A program made the position numbers and the translations under genes. Below are positions 42,901-47,766 of a stretch of 64,000 nt of DNA, piece after piece. Location: assembly GCA_029964075.1 (NCBI GenBank), contig CM057136.1, forward strand, positions 4,960,001 through 5,024,000. Reading direction: 5' to 3'. Numbering within the stretch: position 1 is the stretch's first letter; every line of letters begins with the position of its first letter. Under the pieces are notes generated by a model. That model searched no databases. It was not told the origin of the DNA and saw nothing but the letters and a program-made list of their open reading frames with translations. Origin of the DNA: Patiria pectinifera (Eukaryota; Echinodermata; Asteroidea; Valvatida; Asterinidae).

Positions 42901-45521
42901 CACATAGTTGTATCATTATAAGGGAAACAAACCCTTAAAGTTGCATGAAGATATGGTCTTCCAAACGGGAAAAATTAATTTTCTAATATTTCGCCCGCCT
43001 ACGTGGACATGTTCGTGTGCATTTTGTTACATTCAAAATAAAGTATTACGTAACCTTTAGAAATCGGCCTTGGCAACCACACGGCTGCCATGGCACCAAC
43101 CTGCTTCCTCTCCCAAACAAACAATGGGATCTAAAGTTAGGCATCTAAAGTTTGGGATCTAAAGTTACGGCCCTTTGTTGTGCGGTGATGATTTTTTTTT
43201 CCCCAAGTTGTTTGGTATGATTTATTTGATGGTTGTATTTTTATAGTCTAATGTGCCTGAAGTTCATTACCATGGATTAAGAGCTGTCTTCTCTCTACTG
43301 AAACACTCCACAGCCATCACCACCATGGACTTGATGAAGTAAGTACATACATGTATATATACATGTATAAAGCAAACATTTATCTATGAACAAGAAATAC
43401 CATATTTATTCTTATGTATGGTCATTGGTAAGGTGGCGTCATCTCTTTGAAGTTTTAGTTGGATTAGGTAATCATCCCTGATTTGAAAGACCAAACCGTA
43501 CTAGATTGAGTGTTTGGGGCTTTACAGGGTGCGCTCATCAAGTAGTCAAACAGATTTTTTGAAAGAACATAGGGATTTTTCCAAGCCAAAATTTTTAATC
43601 AGAAAACTTGGCAAATGAGATTTAGTAATTTTCTAGTCGTATACCAAGTATTAAATAAGTTCCATTAAAGTGTATTGGCTAAATATTTTGTGGTTCATAC
43701 TCCATTTATGGCCTTGATTCAATTATATGCTGTTATCACTACAATTCGTTAGATGCCTTTTGAAATGACTGATACATATCGTGTCTTGCAGACAGTTGAT
43801 TGGCAGGCAAACCCAATGCCTGACTGCTATCCAGTTCCTTAGTGTGACGTCACTTCAGTCTAAACCACGCCCACTGACCATTCAATAGCATTGGAACCAT
43901 TGGAACTGGAACTTAACACAACTTAAGTGTTTATCCAATGGGAGCTAATAATCAGTGGTGCGCGCGCGTGTATAAACCGGATAATGGCGGCAAGCCCCTT
44001 GAATTGCTTATTGTAGGTATTTTCCCAAATTTTAATAAATTGTGTTGCTTCCTTTAGACAAGAACTTTGAACGAGACATAGTATTTTGTGCAGTTGTCTT
44101 TCCTTCTGGCTTCAAAAACAAAAAAGAAATGCTTCTTTACAAGTAGATTTATATGTTCGGTGATAAAGGGAATAGTTGTATTTGCATTGCATGAACTGTG
44201 CAGAAAGTCTTGATTCAACTAGTATTTCTTCTAAAATCAGTTGAATCACACAGAAGGTACATTGGAGTGCAGTGTTTGGTGCAGAATTTTGACAAGTGAT
44301 CATTATGAGACAATGCACTTGTTTAGTGATTTGTGCTGCACCCTATTTAATAAAAAAAAAAAGGCAGTATAGCTTTTTACAATTATCCTTCCTTCTGGCT
44401 TCAGTAACAAAAAAGAACTGCTTCTTTACAATTTGATTTACATGTTTCCAAGACTTGAATACTTACTGTGTGCATATTCAAATAAGGTTTTACCCTTCAC
44501 CGACGTATAAACACTGTATACTCAGTTTGTTACCTCCCAAGTGAAAGTTGGAAAAAATCACTTCGGGTGGGAGTCGAACCCATGACCTCCTGCTTTCTTG
44601 TGCAGATGTCTTACCACTGGACCACCAAGTTAACGGGATTGGTTGGCTGGTTCAAATCTGATGTACATAGTAGCAGGTACCGCATTAACTATTCATAAGA
44701 TGGTATTTTACGTTGGGGTGATGTAAATCAAATTAGGTTTTGCCCTTCACCGACGTATAAACACTGTATACTCAAAGTGTTACCTTCCAAGTGAAAGTTG
44801 GAAAAAAATCACTCAGATGGGACTTGAACCCACGACCTCCTGCTTTCTAGTGCAGATGTCTTACCACTGGACCACCAAGCTAACTGGATCGGTTGGCTGG
44901 TTCGAATCTGATGTACATAGTAGCAGGTACCGCATTAACTATTCATAAGATGGAATTTTGCGTCAGGGTGATGTAAATCAAATTAGGTCGTGGGTTCGAG
45001 TCCCACCCGAGTGATTTTTTTTCCCAACTTTCACTCCGGAGGTAACACACTGAGTATTCAGTGTTTATACATCGGTGTAGGGCAAAACCTAATTTGATTT
45101 ACATCATCCCGACGCAAAATTCCATCTTATGAATAGTTAATGCGATACCCGCTACTATGTACATCAGATTCGAACCAGCCAACCGATCCTGTAAGCTCTG
45201 TGGTCAAGTGATGAGACATCTGCACTAGAAAGCAGGAGGTCGTGGGTTCGAGTCCCACTCGAGTGATTTTTTCCAACTTTCACTGGGGAGGTAACACACT
45301 GAGTATACTGGTATACAGTGTTTAACGGTGAAGGGCAAAACCTAATTTGATTTACATCACCCCGACGCAAAATTCCCATCTTATTTCTTTTGGTTTTCAA
45401 CTTTTGTTTCCATAGAGATGGGGCAACAGAGGTATTTACTGCGCTAGCCAGCACACCTGGTGCCATTGAAAACATTCAACAGAGTTTACTTCATCACGTT
45501 GTGGAGATTGCTGGTCCATGA
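18919..45521 (+). CDS. FYVE zinc finger - armadillo repeat protein (12-exon model)
   Basis: Coding exons: 18919-18941 (tentative), 24427-24649, 27916-28142, 29139-29236, 30632-30765, 32710-32766, 33449-33523, 34400-34519, 39736-39867, 40168-40206, 43247-43338 and 45416-45521. Their total is 1326 bases, in frame throughout, giving 441 residues. Residues 9-67 are a complete FYVE finger (WVGD; RRKHHCRQCG; RVC; eight Cys ligands), the fold that binds phosphatidylinositol 3-phosphate on early endosomes. Residues 83-440 are helical and leucine/alanine-rich, with ARM/HEAT-like blocks (MVELGGLQTLIYLTRV, ALQPVLQLC.., LHAARAIANFAKCQ, YHGLRAVFSLLKHS). No signal peptide or membrane segment is seen. The likely role is a cytosolic endosomal scaffold. 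I do not recognise a named vertebrate counterpart with this order. Only exon 1 is doubtful. Confidence 0.85.
19052..20584. other. Intron 1, first part
   Basis: Nothing recognised beyond C and A runs (19852-19865). A 136-codon minus-strand frame (20102-20512) was considered and rejected. Confidence 0.4.
20585..21640. repeat. ~140-bp tandem array with AGGTCA half sites (intron 1)
   Basis: Starts with a TCATCGCC..CGTCCGTCCGG..GGCAGCTTAGTTTCCGGA leader that also occurs at 25150-25205. About seven units follow; GTTTCCGGATGATAACTT-type words begin at 20632, 20769, 20905, 21051, 21202, 21339, 21479 and 21620 (spacing 136-151). Each unit has AGGTCA hexamers, for example AGGTCAAAGGTCA (exact DR1) at 20735-20747, often with a third AGGTCA. 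The unit length is close to that of the array at 2890-3620, but the unit sequence differs. Confidence 0.9.
21641..22787. other. Intron 1, nothing recognised
   Basis: No coding or repeat structure is recognised. 22130-22175 has two copies of a short GTCCCTAATTAAAG word. Confidence 0.4.
22788..23116. mobile_element. PIF/Harbinger-like MITE, copy 2
   Basis: 329 bp, flanked by TTA (22785-22787, 23117-23119). The left end is GGCC plus an A-run, then TTCGGTCTCTGGTCAG; the right end is CTGACCAGAGACCGAC, an inverted match that lacks the T-run and GGCC. The interior GACGCGGC..GGC plus T-run matches the copy at 1724-2104. It includes an AGAGGGCGCT decamer (23037-23046). Confidence 0.6.
23398..24124 (+). 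repeat. Repeat family B, copy 2 (intron 1)
   Basis: The inverse-orientation partner of 13242-13920 (landmarks given there). It ends about 300 bp before the FYVE exon. Its 3' hairpin is GGGACTTTCATACAAGTAGT and ATTGAGAGTCCC. Confidence 0.8.
24427..24649 (+). CDS. FYVE-ARM exon 2: complete FYVE zinc finger
   Basis: Acceptor TTACAAATAACAG| and donor ACA|GTATGT. The first base completes the split codon 8; residues 9-82 follow. It contains WVGDEE, C18-x2-C21, RRKHHC34-x2-C37, C42-x2-C45 and RVC64-x2-C67, the full ligand set, plus VPLPHLG typical of the membrane-inserting side. The nearest likeness by eye is to ZFYVE21-type fingers (WV.D, CD.KF..L.RKHHCR.CG). The ATG at 24427 cannot be the start, because its frame stops after four codons. 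Confidence 0.95.
25150..25290. repeat. CGTCCGTCC leader copy and hairpin (intron 2)
   Basis: CGTCCGTCCGTCTGTC and GGCAGCTTAGTTTCCGGA repeat the leader of the array at 20585. It is followed by a hairpin at 25246-25277: GTGGTACCGCTA, a loop of eight A, TAGCGGTACCAC. Confidence 0.75.
25318..26508. mobile_element. 1.2-kb TIR element in intron 2, unassigned
   Basis: The left end GGGTCATTCTTCAGTAAGTG and the right end CACTTAACGAAGAATGATCC are inverted copies, continuing with TCTACTT/AAGTAGA. AAAG stands on both sides (25314-25317 and 26509-26512), a possible 4-bp duplication. No transposase is recognised. The interior holds GTGACGGA words in both orientations. Confidence 0.65.
26513..27915. other. 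Rest of intron 2, nothing recognised
   Basis: No coding, repeat or regulatory structure stands out. Confidence 0.4.
27916..28142 (+). CDS. FYVE-ARM exon 3: first ARM-like blocks
   Basis: Acceptor TCTCTCCTAG| and donor AG|GTGAGC; phase 0 in, phase 2 out. Residues 83-157 plus two bases of S158. Contains QMVELGGLQTLIYLTRV and LPVLAEAGAIRALC, the pattern of ARM helix 3 (a glycine followed by a hydrophobic LxxLL helix). Confidence 0.93.
28143..29138. other. Intron 3
   Basis: 996 bp, no repeat or other structure recognised; a plus-strand frame at 28804-29112 is read as chance. Confidence 0.5.
29139..29236 (+). CDS. FYVE-ARM exon 4
   Basis: Acceptor TAATCTTGCAG| and donor AGAG|GTATTG. Residues 158-190 plus one base. 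Reads SILTNVLESQERLIVDGLSA then LMLFCKNSSLKTR, an ARM-like helix pair. Confidence 0.9.
29497..30003. mobile_element. TTAA-type MITE, copy 2 (intron 4)
   Basis: 507 bp. AGGGAATATACAACATTTGC at both ends, inverted and perfect over 20 bp, flanked by TTAA (29493-29496, 30004-30007). TTAA targets are typical of piggyBac and Kolobok elements; which of the two is undecided. The interior matches copy 1 at 2445-3745. No coding capacity. Confidence 0.8.
30632..30765 (+). CDS. FYVE-ARM exon 5
   Basis: Acceptor CTTTTGATGCAG| and donor GAG|GTTAGT. Completes A191, then residues 192-235: IHDGALQPVLQLCGMSSS then ALLAVQTLNLITEDAKSHQ, a clear ARM-like repeat. Confidence 0.92.
30978..31504. mobile_element. TTAA-flanked MITE (intron 5)
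   Basis: 527 bp with ends AGGGGCACTAGGTCC and GGACGCAGTGTCCCT (imperfect inverted repeats) between TTAA at 30974-30977 and 31505-31508. A different family from the 29497 element, with the same target. The interior is unlike other sequence here. Confidence 0.75.
31655..31735. repeat. TATAGCGC..GCGCTTTACA repeat fragment
   Basis: ATAATAATAACAATAATAAT, then GATATAGCGCATTACA and CTCAATGCGCTTTACA. AGCGCATT and AATGCGCT (31690-31721) form a stem. This short hairpin repeat with an AT-rich head is widespread in invertebrate genomes; its class is uncertain. Confidence 0.5.
32710..32766 (+). CDS. FYVE-ARM exon 6
   Basis: Acceptor TTTGTCTGTCAG| and donor CAG|GTGAGT. Residues 236-254, SNHNALGKLLALTVSPDEQ, phase 0 on both sides. 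Followed in the intron by G-runs (32793-32840). Confidence 0.85.
33449..33523 (+). CDS. FYVE-ARM exon 7
   Basis: Acceptor GACTCGACAG| and donor CAG|GTAAAT. Residues 255-279: MQEGSLKTLAKLSMGTEW then HRHKIIQ. Phase 0 on both sides. The preceding intron has CTATAGTGAACAC and GTTCGGTATAGTGG words (33130-33185), possibly a pogo-like remnant. Confidence 0.85.
34400..34519 (+). CDS. FYVE-ARM exon 8
   Basis: Acceptor GTTTTATTTAG| and donor CAG|GTAAAA. Residues 280-319, including MILRALKNRPKNIQVLCNV then LCLVGNLATCEQDQ. The N-L-A ending of the last helix is typical of ARM repeats. Confidence 0.92.
34840..35343 (-). CDS. ORF of an unidentified element, second block (intron 8, antisense)
   Basis: A 167-codon frame, longer than expected by chance, on the strand opposite to the host gene. 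It includes CQPSWLHYHHQRVHSHLHP and NPLYWFPENIFLISQPDPVK. It lies downstream, on its own strand, of the ORF at 36467-37090, with a minisatellite and a hAT-like MITE between them. The two may belong to one old mobile element, but no family is recognised and they are not joined here. Confidence 0.4.
   Translation of the reverse strand: MRIAYVMQNKPLKHAKTIQTFVRNFPNSPSYPILLEERNTVTTIMCQPSWLHYHHQRVHSHLHPTVTHRTLDYPGSSESMRLMSPGLDENAFLLALKEMKYFPNVHNNPSHQRINPLYWFPENIFLISQPDPVKPDRVEINTKMKTPKPVHIYGYCQSIRKSVSEWV
35484..35612. repeat. GGCCAAGGCTTTGACCCTCA minisatellite, block 1
   Basis: About six units of 15-21 bp built from CAAGGCCAAGG and CTTTGACCCT. A related block is at 36187-36340, and the hAT-like MITE at 35687-35986 lies between them. 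Confidence 0.85.
35687..35986. mobile_element. hAT-like MITE, GGGCGGATCC-ended, copy 2
   Basis: Starts CAAGGGCGGATCCAG and ends CTGGATCCGCCCTT. Inside it repeats copy 1 (8685-8920) in reverse: GATGCTCTGTGGTG, CAATTTCTGACCA, GATGGTGGTGTACTCATTGC. The flanks TCATCACA and TCATGACG agree at six of eight bases, an eroded duplication. Confidence 0.75.
36187..36340. repeat. GGCCAAGG minisatellite, block 2
   Basis: CCCTCAAGGCCAAGGCCAAG, GCCTTGAGGCCAAGGCCAAG and GCCTTAAGGCAGCCTTAAGG units. Several neighbouring units are in opposite orientation, so the block is partly self-complementary. Confidence 0.8.
36467..37090 (-). CDS. 207-codon ORF of an unidentified mobile element (intron 8, antisense)
   Basis: The longest open frame in the window. 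It is lysine-rich and helical: an acidic-basic N-terminus (MERDTNKSRDSSKPTKH), a middle with EPPPYLANKLRPPYLPRGLN then YKPDFQANWDRINKTAAITL, a likely coiled coil (KLMLRKLQQLRETNRANF, DEAIEQIKEHLIKHRD), and a charged tail (TTNERTKEKTVNKSPGQQRH). Proteins of this make-up often accompany retroelements, but I see no reverse transcriptase, integrase or zinc knuckle, and the family is not recognised. The antisense location within a host intron fits a mobile element. Confidence 0.5.
   Translation of the reverse strand: MERDTNKSRDSSKPTKHRLADEDFIFVCRLAIPFQEYAHHRTHLDTQIRNFEKSIAKTEPPPYLANKLRPPYLPRGLNYKPDFQANWDRINKTAAITLIKLMLRKLQQLRETNRANFKTKQDEAIEQIKEHLIKHRDSTQDLPSLPKQETTNERTKEKTVNKSPGQQRHKRLFSEPSHLQKRDLNVSDSNPLTYNGKKKTDQKLQGK
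37510..37957. mobile_element. pogo/Tigger-like MITE (intron 8)
   Basis: Starts CAGTGGAACGCTGCTATACC and ends with GTGGCGTTCCACT, flanked by TA (37508-37509, 37958-37959). CAGTGGAAC ends with inner CTATACCGAAC repeats (also at 37884-37896) are typical of pogo-type Tc1/mariner elements. 448 bp, non-coding. Confidence 0.75.
38229..38435 (+). repeat. GAGGAC repeat, copy 2a
   Basis: Starts TGTATTGTATTACGCTCGAG then GACAGACAACAAAAGGAGCA and ends in a (GT)n run (38407-38430). The same ~215-bp block recurs at 38751-38965 after ~310 bp that include paired TATGTGGAC/GTCCACATA words (38450-38530). Confidence 0.85.
38447..38965 (+). repeat. GAGGAC repeat, copy 2b
   Basis: Holds the TATGTGGAC block, the TTTTCTTAACTACACGAAAAC block (38680-38700) and the second GAGGACAGACAACAAAAGGA block (38771 on), in the same order as the minus strand of 8390-9110. 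At 38722-38735 the sequence shows the uninterrupted site where copy 1 carries a hAT-like insertion. Confidence 0.75.
39736..39867 (+). CDS. FYVE-ARM exon 9
   Basis: Acceptor GATTATCTGCAG| and donor CTC|GTGAGT. Residues 320-363: ASLMEYMDCVCRLMVEF then LVLHAARAIANFAKCQQN. The last helix, ARAIANFA, is the clearest ARM signature in the protein. The intron before it (5.2 kb) is the second longest in the gene and the richest in repeats. Confidence 0.93.
40168..40206 (+). CDS. FYVE-ARM exon 10 (13 codons)
   Basis: Acceptor TTGACTTTCAG| and donor AAG|GTAAGT. Residues 364-376, GQHTADIVAICMK. Both borders are strong, but an exon this short would be missed by most gene finders. Confidence 0.8.
40563..41580. 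mobile_element. Mariner-like foldback with ~200-bp TIRs (intron 10)
   Basis: The right end is TTTTTTGGGTCACCCTG then TA. Read inward, it matches the left side for about 200 bp: AAATGCAAC, GTGGATTTTTATGTTTT, AAATCTGARAGC, AGCACTTTGGGTTGCTGA, AATTATGTAAAAGTAGTC. CAGGGTGACCC ends are typical of mariner elements. The left terminus is more decayed (CATGGTGGTGACC). A hAT-like element (40894-41251) interrupts the middle. Confidence 0.75.
40894..41251. mobile_element. hAT-like element nested in the mariner-like foldback
   Basis: Starts CAGGGGCGGATCCAGG and ends CTCTGGTTCCGCGCCTG, with long G-runs inside, like the GGCGGATCC MITEs at 8685 and 35687 but with a different interior. No target duplication is clear. 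It includes AGGGGGCGCT at 41027-41036. Confidence 0.6.
42085..43087. mobile_element. 1.0-kb TIR element, CAGCCGTGTGGTTGC ends (intron 10)
   Basis: CAGCCGTGTGGTTGCGAAGG at the left and CCTTGGCAACCACACGGCTG at the right are inverted repeats of about 22 bp with one difference. A CAG start suggests hAT, but no 8-bp duplication is visible. No transposase is recognised. Confidence 0.65.
43247..43338 (+). CDS. FYVE-ARM exon 11
   Basis: Acceptor GTATTTTTATAG| and donor AA|GTAAGT. Residues 377-406 plus two bases: SNVPEVHYHGLRAVFSLL then KHSTAITTMDLMK, another ARM-like helix pair. Confidence 0.92.
43845..43976 (+). promoter_or_regulatory. Promoter-like cluster in the last intron
   Basis: TGACGTCA (full CRE palindrome, 43845-43852), CCACGCCC (43865-43872, KLF/Sp type), CCAAT (43935-43939), CGCGCGCG, then TATAAA (43971-43976), in the spacing of a class II promoter reading rightward, with a start expected near 44000. 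It lies inside the FYVE-ARM gene and would drive a short 3' transcript. It may instead belong to a repeat. Function is inference. Confidence 0.4.
44485..44987 (-). repeat. tRNA-derived SINE, two tandem copies (minus)
   Basis: Two ~250-bp units head to tail. On the minus strand each has a tRNA-like head with a consensus A box (TGGTCCAGTGG, complement at 44614-44624) and B box (GGTTCGACTCC, complement at 44570-44580). Between them is an anticodon-arm-like stem TCTGC/GCAGG. After the head come TTTTTCCAACTTTCACT and GTATACAGTGTTTATACGTC, then CAAAACCTAATTTGATTTAC and a long shared tail. Confidence 0.8.
44988..45383 (+). repeat. tRNA-derived SINE, two copies (plus)
   Basis: The same family in the opposite orientation, so the 0.9-kb cluster is a large inverted repeat. 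The first plus copy starts at the B box (GGTTCGAGTCC, 44993-45003), missing its 5' half. The second has the whole tRNA-like head (45187-45266) with B box at 45245-45255. It ends about 32 bp before the acceptor of the last FYVE-ARM exon. Confidence 0.8.
45416..45521 (+). CDS. FYVE-ARM exon 12 (last coding exon)
   Basis: Acceptor TTGTTTCCATAG|. Completes K407, then residues 408-441: DGATEVFTALASTPGAIENI then QQSLLHHVVEIAGP and the stop TGA at 45519-45521. Directly preceded by the SINE cluster, which leaves only a ~30-bp pyrimidine-rich stretch for splicing. Confidence 0.92.
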
Positions 45522-45812
45522 TATGATCTCAAATGTCAATAGAGGGCGCTTTATAAGGTTGTTAAACTCTGCCCTATTGGGAGATTGACTCATATTGTGA
45601 TAACATACCAATATGTTAGTGACTTAATATAAAAATGTTTAAAAACTGTAATGGCCGGTTGACTTACTGAAGTTGTTAGTCAAAATGTTTTTGTCTGTGA
45701 AGGCGAAAACCAATGCCTGAAGCGTTGCTTGTAAATATTTCCAGAGAGTTGCATGCCACTGGAATGGCCTGCCATGACACATGAATTCTTTAATGTGAAA
45801 AATCAGTCGGGA

Positions 45813-45818
45813 AATAAA
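45813..45818 (+). terminator. Possible poly(A) signal of the FYVE-ARM gene
   Basis: First AATAAA after the stop codon, 291 bases downstream. An AGAGGGCGCT decamer (45541-45550) lies in the presumed 3' UTR. Another AATAAA occurs near 46350, so the choice is not certain. Confidence 0.4.
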
Positions 45819-46669
45819 GAGTTGACCACAACCACAAAGTGCCCAAAGTAAGTCAAGTATGAAGTTGCCAAAATCTAAAGAAGGGTGCTGAACAACTAAA
45901 CTAACCTGATAAAGTTTCAGCTCAGCTTCAGCTGTATATTCCAAGAAAAACAACAGTCTAGCATCTCGATTTCAAATCAAAAGTTGCTGAATCATGTTTT
46001 GAATTGGGCCTGAATTCAGCATCCCGGACACGTTTTTGTTGAGCCGATTGCAGCTACGTGATGACGCGCACTGATCCGACAAATTAAAGCAACCACACGC
46101 GCGTGTGCGTCGTGTCAATGCTTGTGCACGCTTCGCCGAATAAAAAAAAAAAGAACTACTAACGGAAACTTCCAACGGTGCGTCTTAAGGCCTTCTTTCG
46201 TTGATTTCCCTCAAAATGACAGCATGCTCTAAAGAATAATTTCACAGGGAGTTTAGTCCCCTTACTATCTTTCAACCAAGTATGTTTTTCAACAATAATT
46301 ACGTCAGCTACTTTGTAGATAGCTGCAAATGATGGACTTTAGCTTTAAATAAATTAAGTACACATTGCGCTATACTTCACACAGAATTTTGTTCATAATT
46401 TTGAATTTCTCAAACCAGTTTAGATTAGGCAGCTTTTGTGGTAATGGCCAAAACATTTTTTTCATGTGATTCTGGTGTTTTTGTTTTTGTTTAATTGTAT
46501 TGTGAACGATAGTTACAGAACATAGAAAAGCTGATTTACAAAGGGAGAGTGCGATACTCTCACTGCGTTACATGCACTATGCAAGCTGAGTTGGATCTCA
46601 ATGTATGACCTTGAGGCACACTTAGATTTCTAGCAATTGCAGCATTTATCTTTCACTGTGCACTACTTG

Positions 46670-46716
46670 TTGTAAAAGTGAACCTTTCTTTTAAAAAGAA
46701 AGGTTCACTTTTACAA
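46670..46716. repeat. Perfect 23-bp-arm palindrome
   Basis: TTGTAAAAGTGAACCTTTCT plus TTT, one central A, then the exact reverse complement. Too tight a loop for a microRNA precursor; more like a cruciform-forming site. Confidence 0.95.
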
Positions 46717-46934
46717 AAAGTCATTTTTCACTTAAATTAAAGAAAAACCATGTATTTGTTAGCTGATCACTCAGTCCATGTACACTGATGCAGCACGGCA
46801 CAGCAGAGATCATGTTGGTCATTGTACATCAGTGGCTGTTCATATACATGACTTCAACGTCCATTCATTATTGGCCATTATTGTCAGCATAAAAATGTCT
46901 CCTTTCATCAAAACAATTATGAATTTATAATTTT

Positions 46935-47758
46935 CAGGGTTGGCTGACTTAAATCATGTTGATTTAAATCACTGATTTAAATTGCGATTTAAATCAAATG
47001 TTTGTTTTTTTAAATCACCGATTTATATCACTTTTTTTGTAGAAACCTTATTTTTGGCAAAATAAATTGATTGAGGGTATTTAATCATTTAAATCAACCT
47101 ATTCCACATACATGTGATTACAAAGTGTAGGATGTTGTTATTATGTTAACACATTCAAACACCCCAACTTCATCAGCATCGACTAAGTTACTGACTAAGT
47201 CTGACTCGAGTCCAAGTCGTGGACTCGAGTCCAACAACACTGCCACCTAGTATGAAGGACCATTAATCAAACACTATAAGTTACACAAGGATCAGTGCTG
47301 CCAGTTTTGAAATTAAAAATAAACATGCCCATGGAGAACTGTACTCATATTTTTTTGGTATACCATGTATAACATGTTCCATAAATCACATTTTTCATTC
47401 ATATCCACACACAACGTATATCAGCTGTATCAATCAAGCCATGCACATTTAAGTGTATTCAGTATTTATGTACCATTGAACCAATGATGTAGACTACATC
47501 AAGTAATCAAGCAATTTTTTTTAATTCACTGATTCAATACATTTTTTTTCAAAAGCATTTATCAGTTTATTGAGTTTTGTGGATGATGGATGATGGGTAT
47601 TATAAGGGTGGACGGGGAGATTTAGTCACATTTTCAGACATATCAATATTTTGAAAGTTAAAAAAATCAAAAGAAAATTTGATTAAAATTTTTAAAAATC
47701 TGATTTAAATAAAATATATCAGATTTTTTTTTTTAAATCACAACAGTTGCCAACCCTG
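46935..47758. mobile_element. hAT element, CAGGGTTGGC ends, 824 bp
   Basis: The inverted ends CAGGGTTGGC and GCCAACCCTG are flanked by the perfect 8-bp duplication ATAATTTT (46927-46934, 47759-47766). Both sub-terminal regions are packed with GATTTAAATC-type words (46950-47035 and 47685-47740). The middle has CTAAGT and GGACTCGAGTCC palindromic words (47180-47230). Non-coding. Confidence 0.9.
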
Positions 47759-47766
47759 ATAATTTT

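Noticed and set aside
43550-43770. Mariner-like start CAGGGTGCGCTCATCAAGT in intron 11
   Set aside because: No inverted partner end could be found.
44570-45266. Functional tRNA genes
   Set aside because: A and B boxes are intact, but the acceptor stem cannot be formed, the anticodon loop is eight bases, and the copies carry long shared tails, so they are SINEs.
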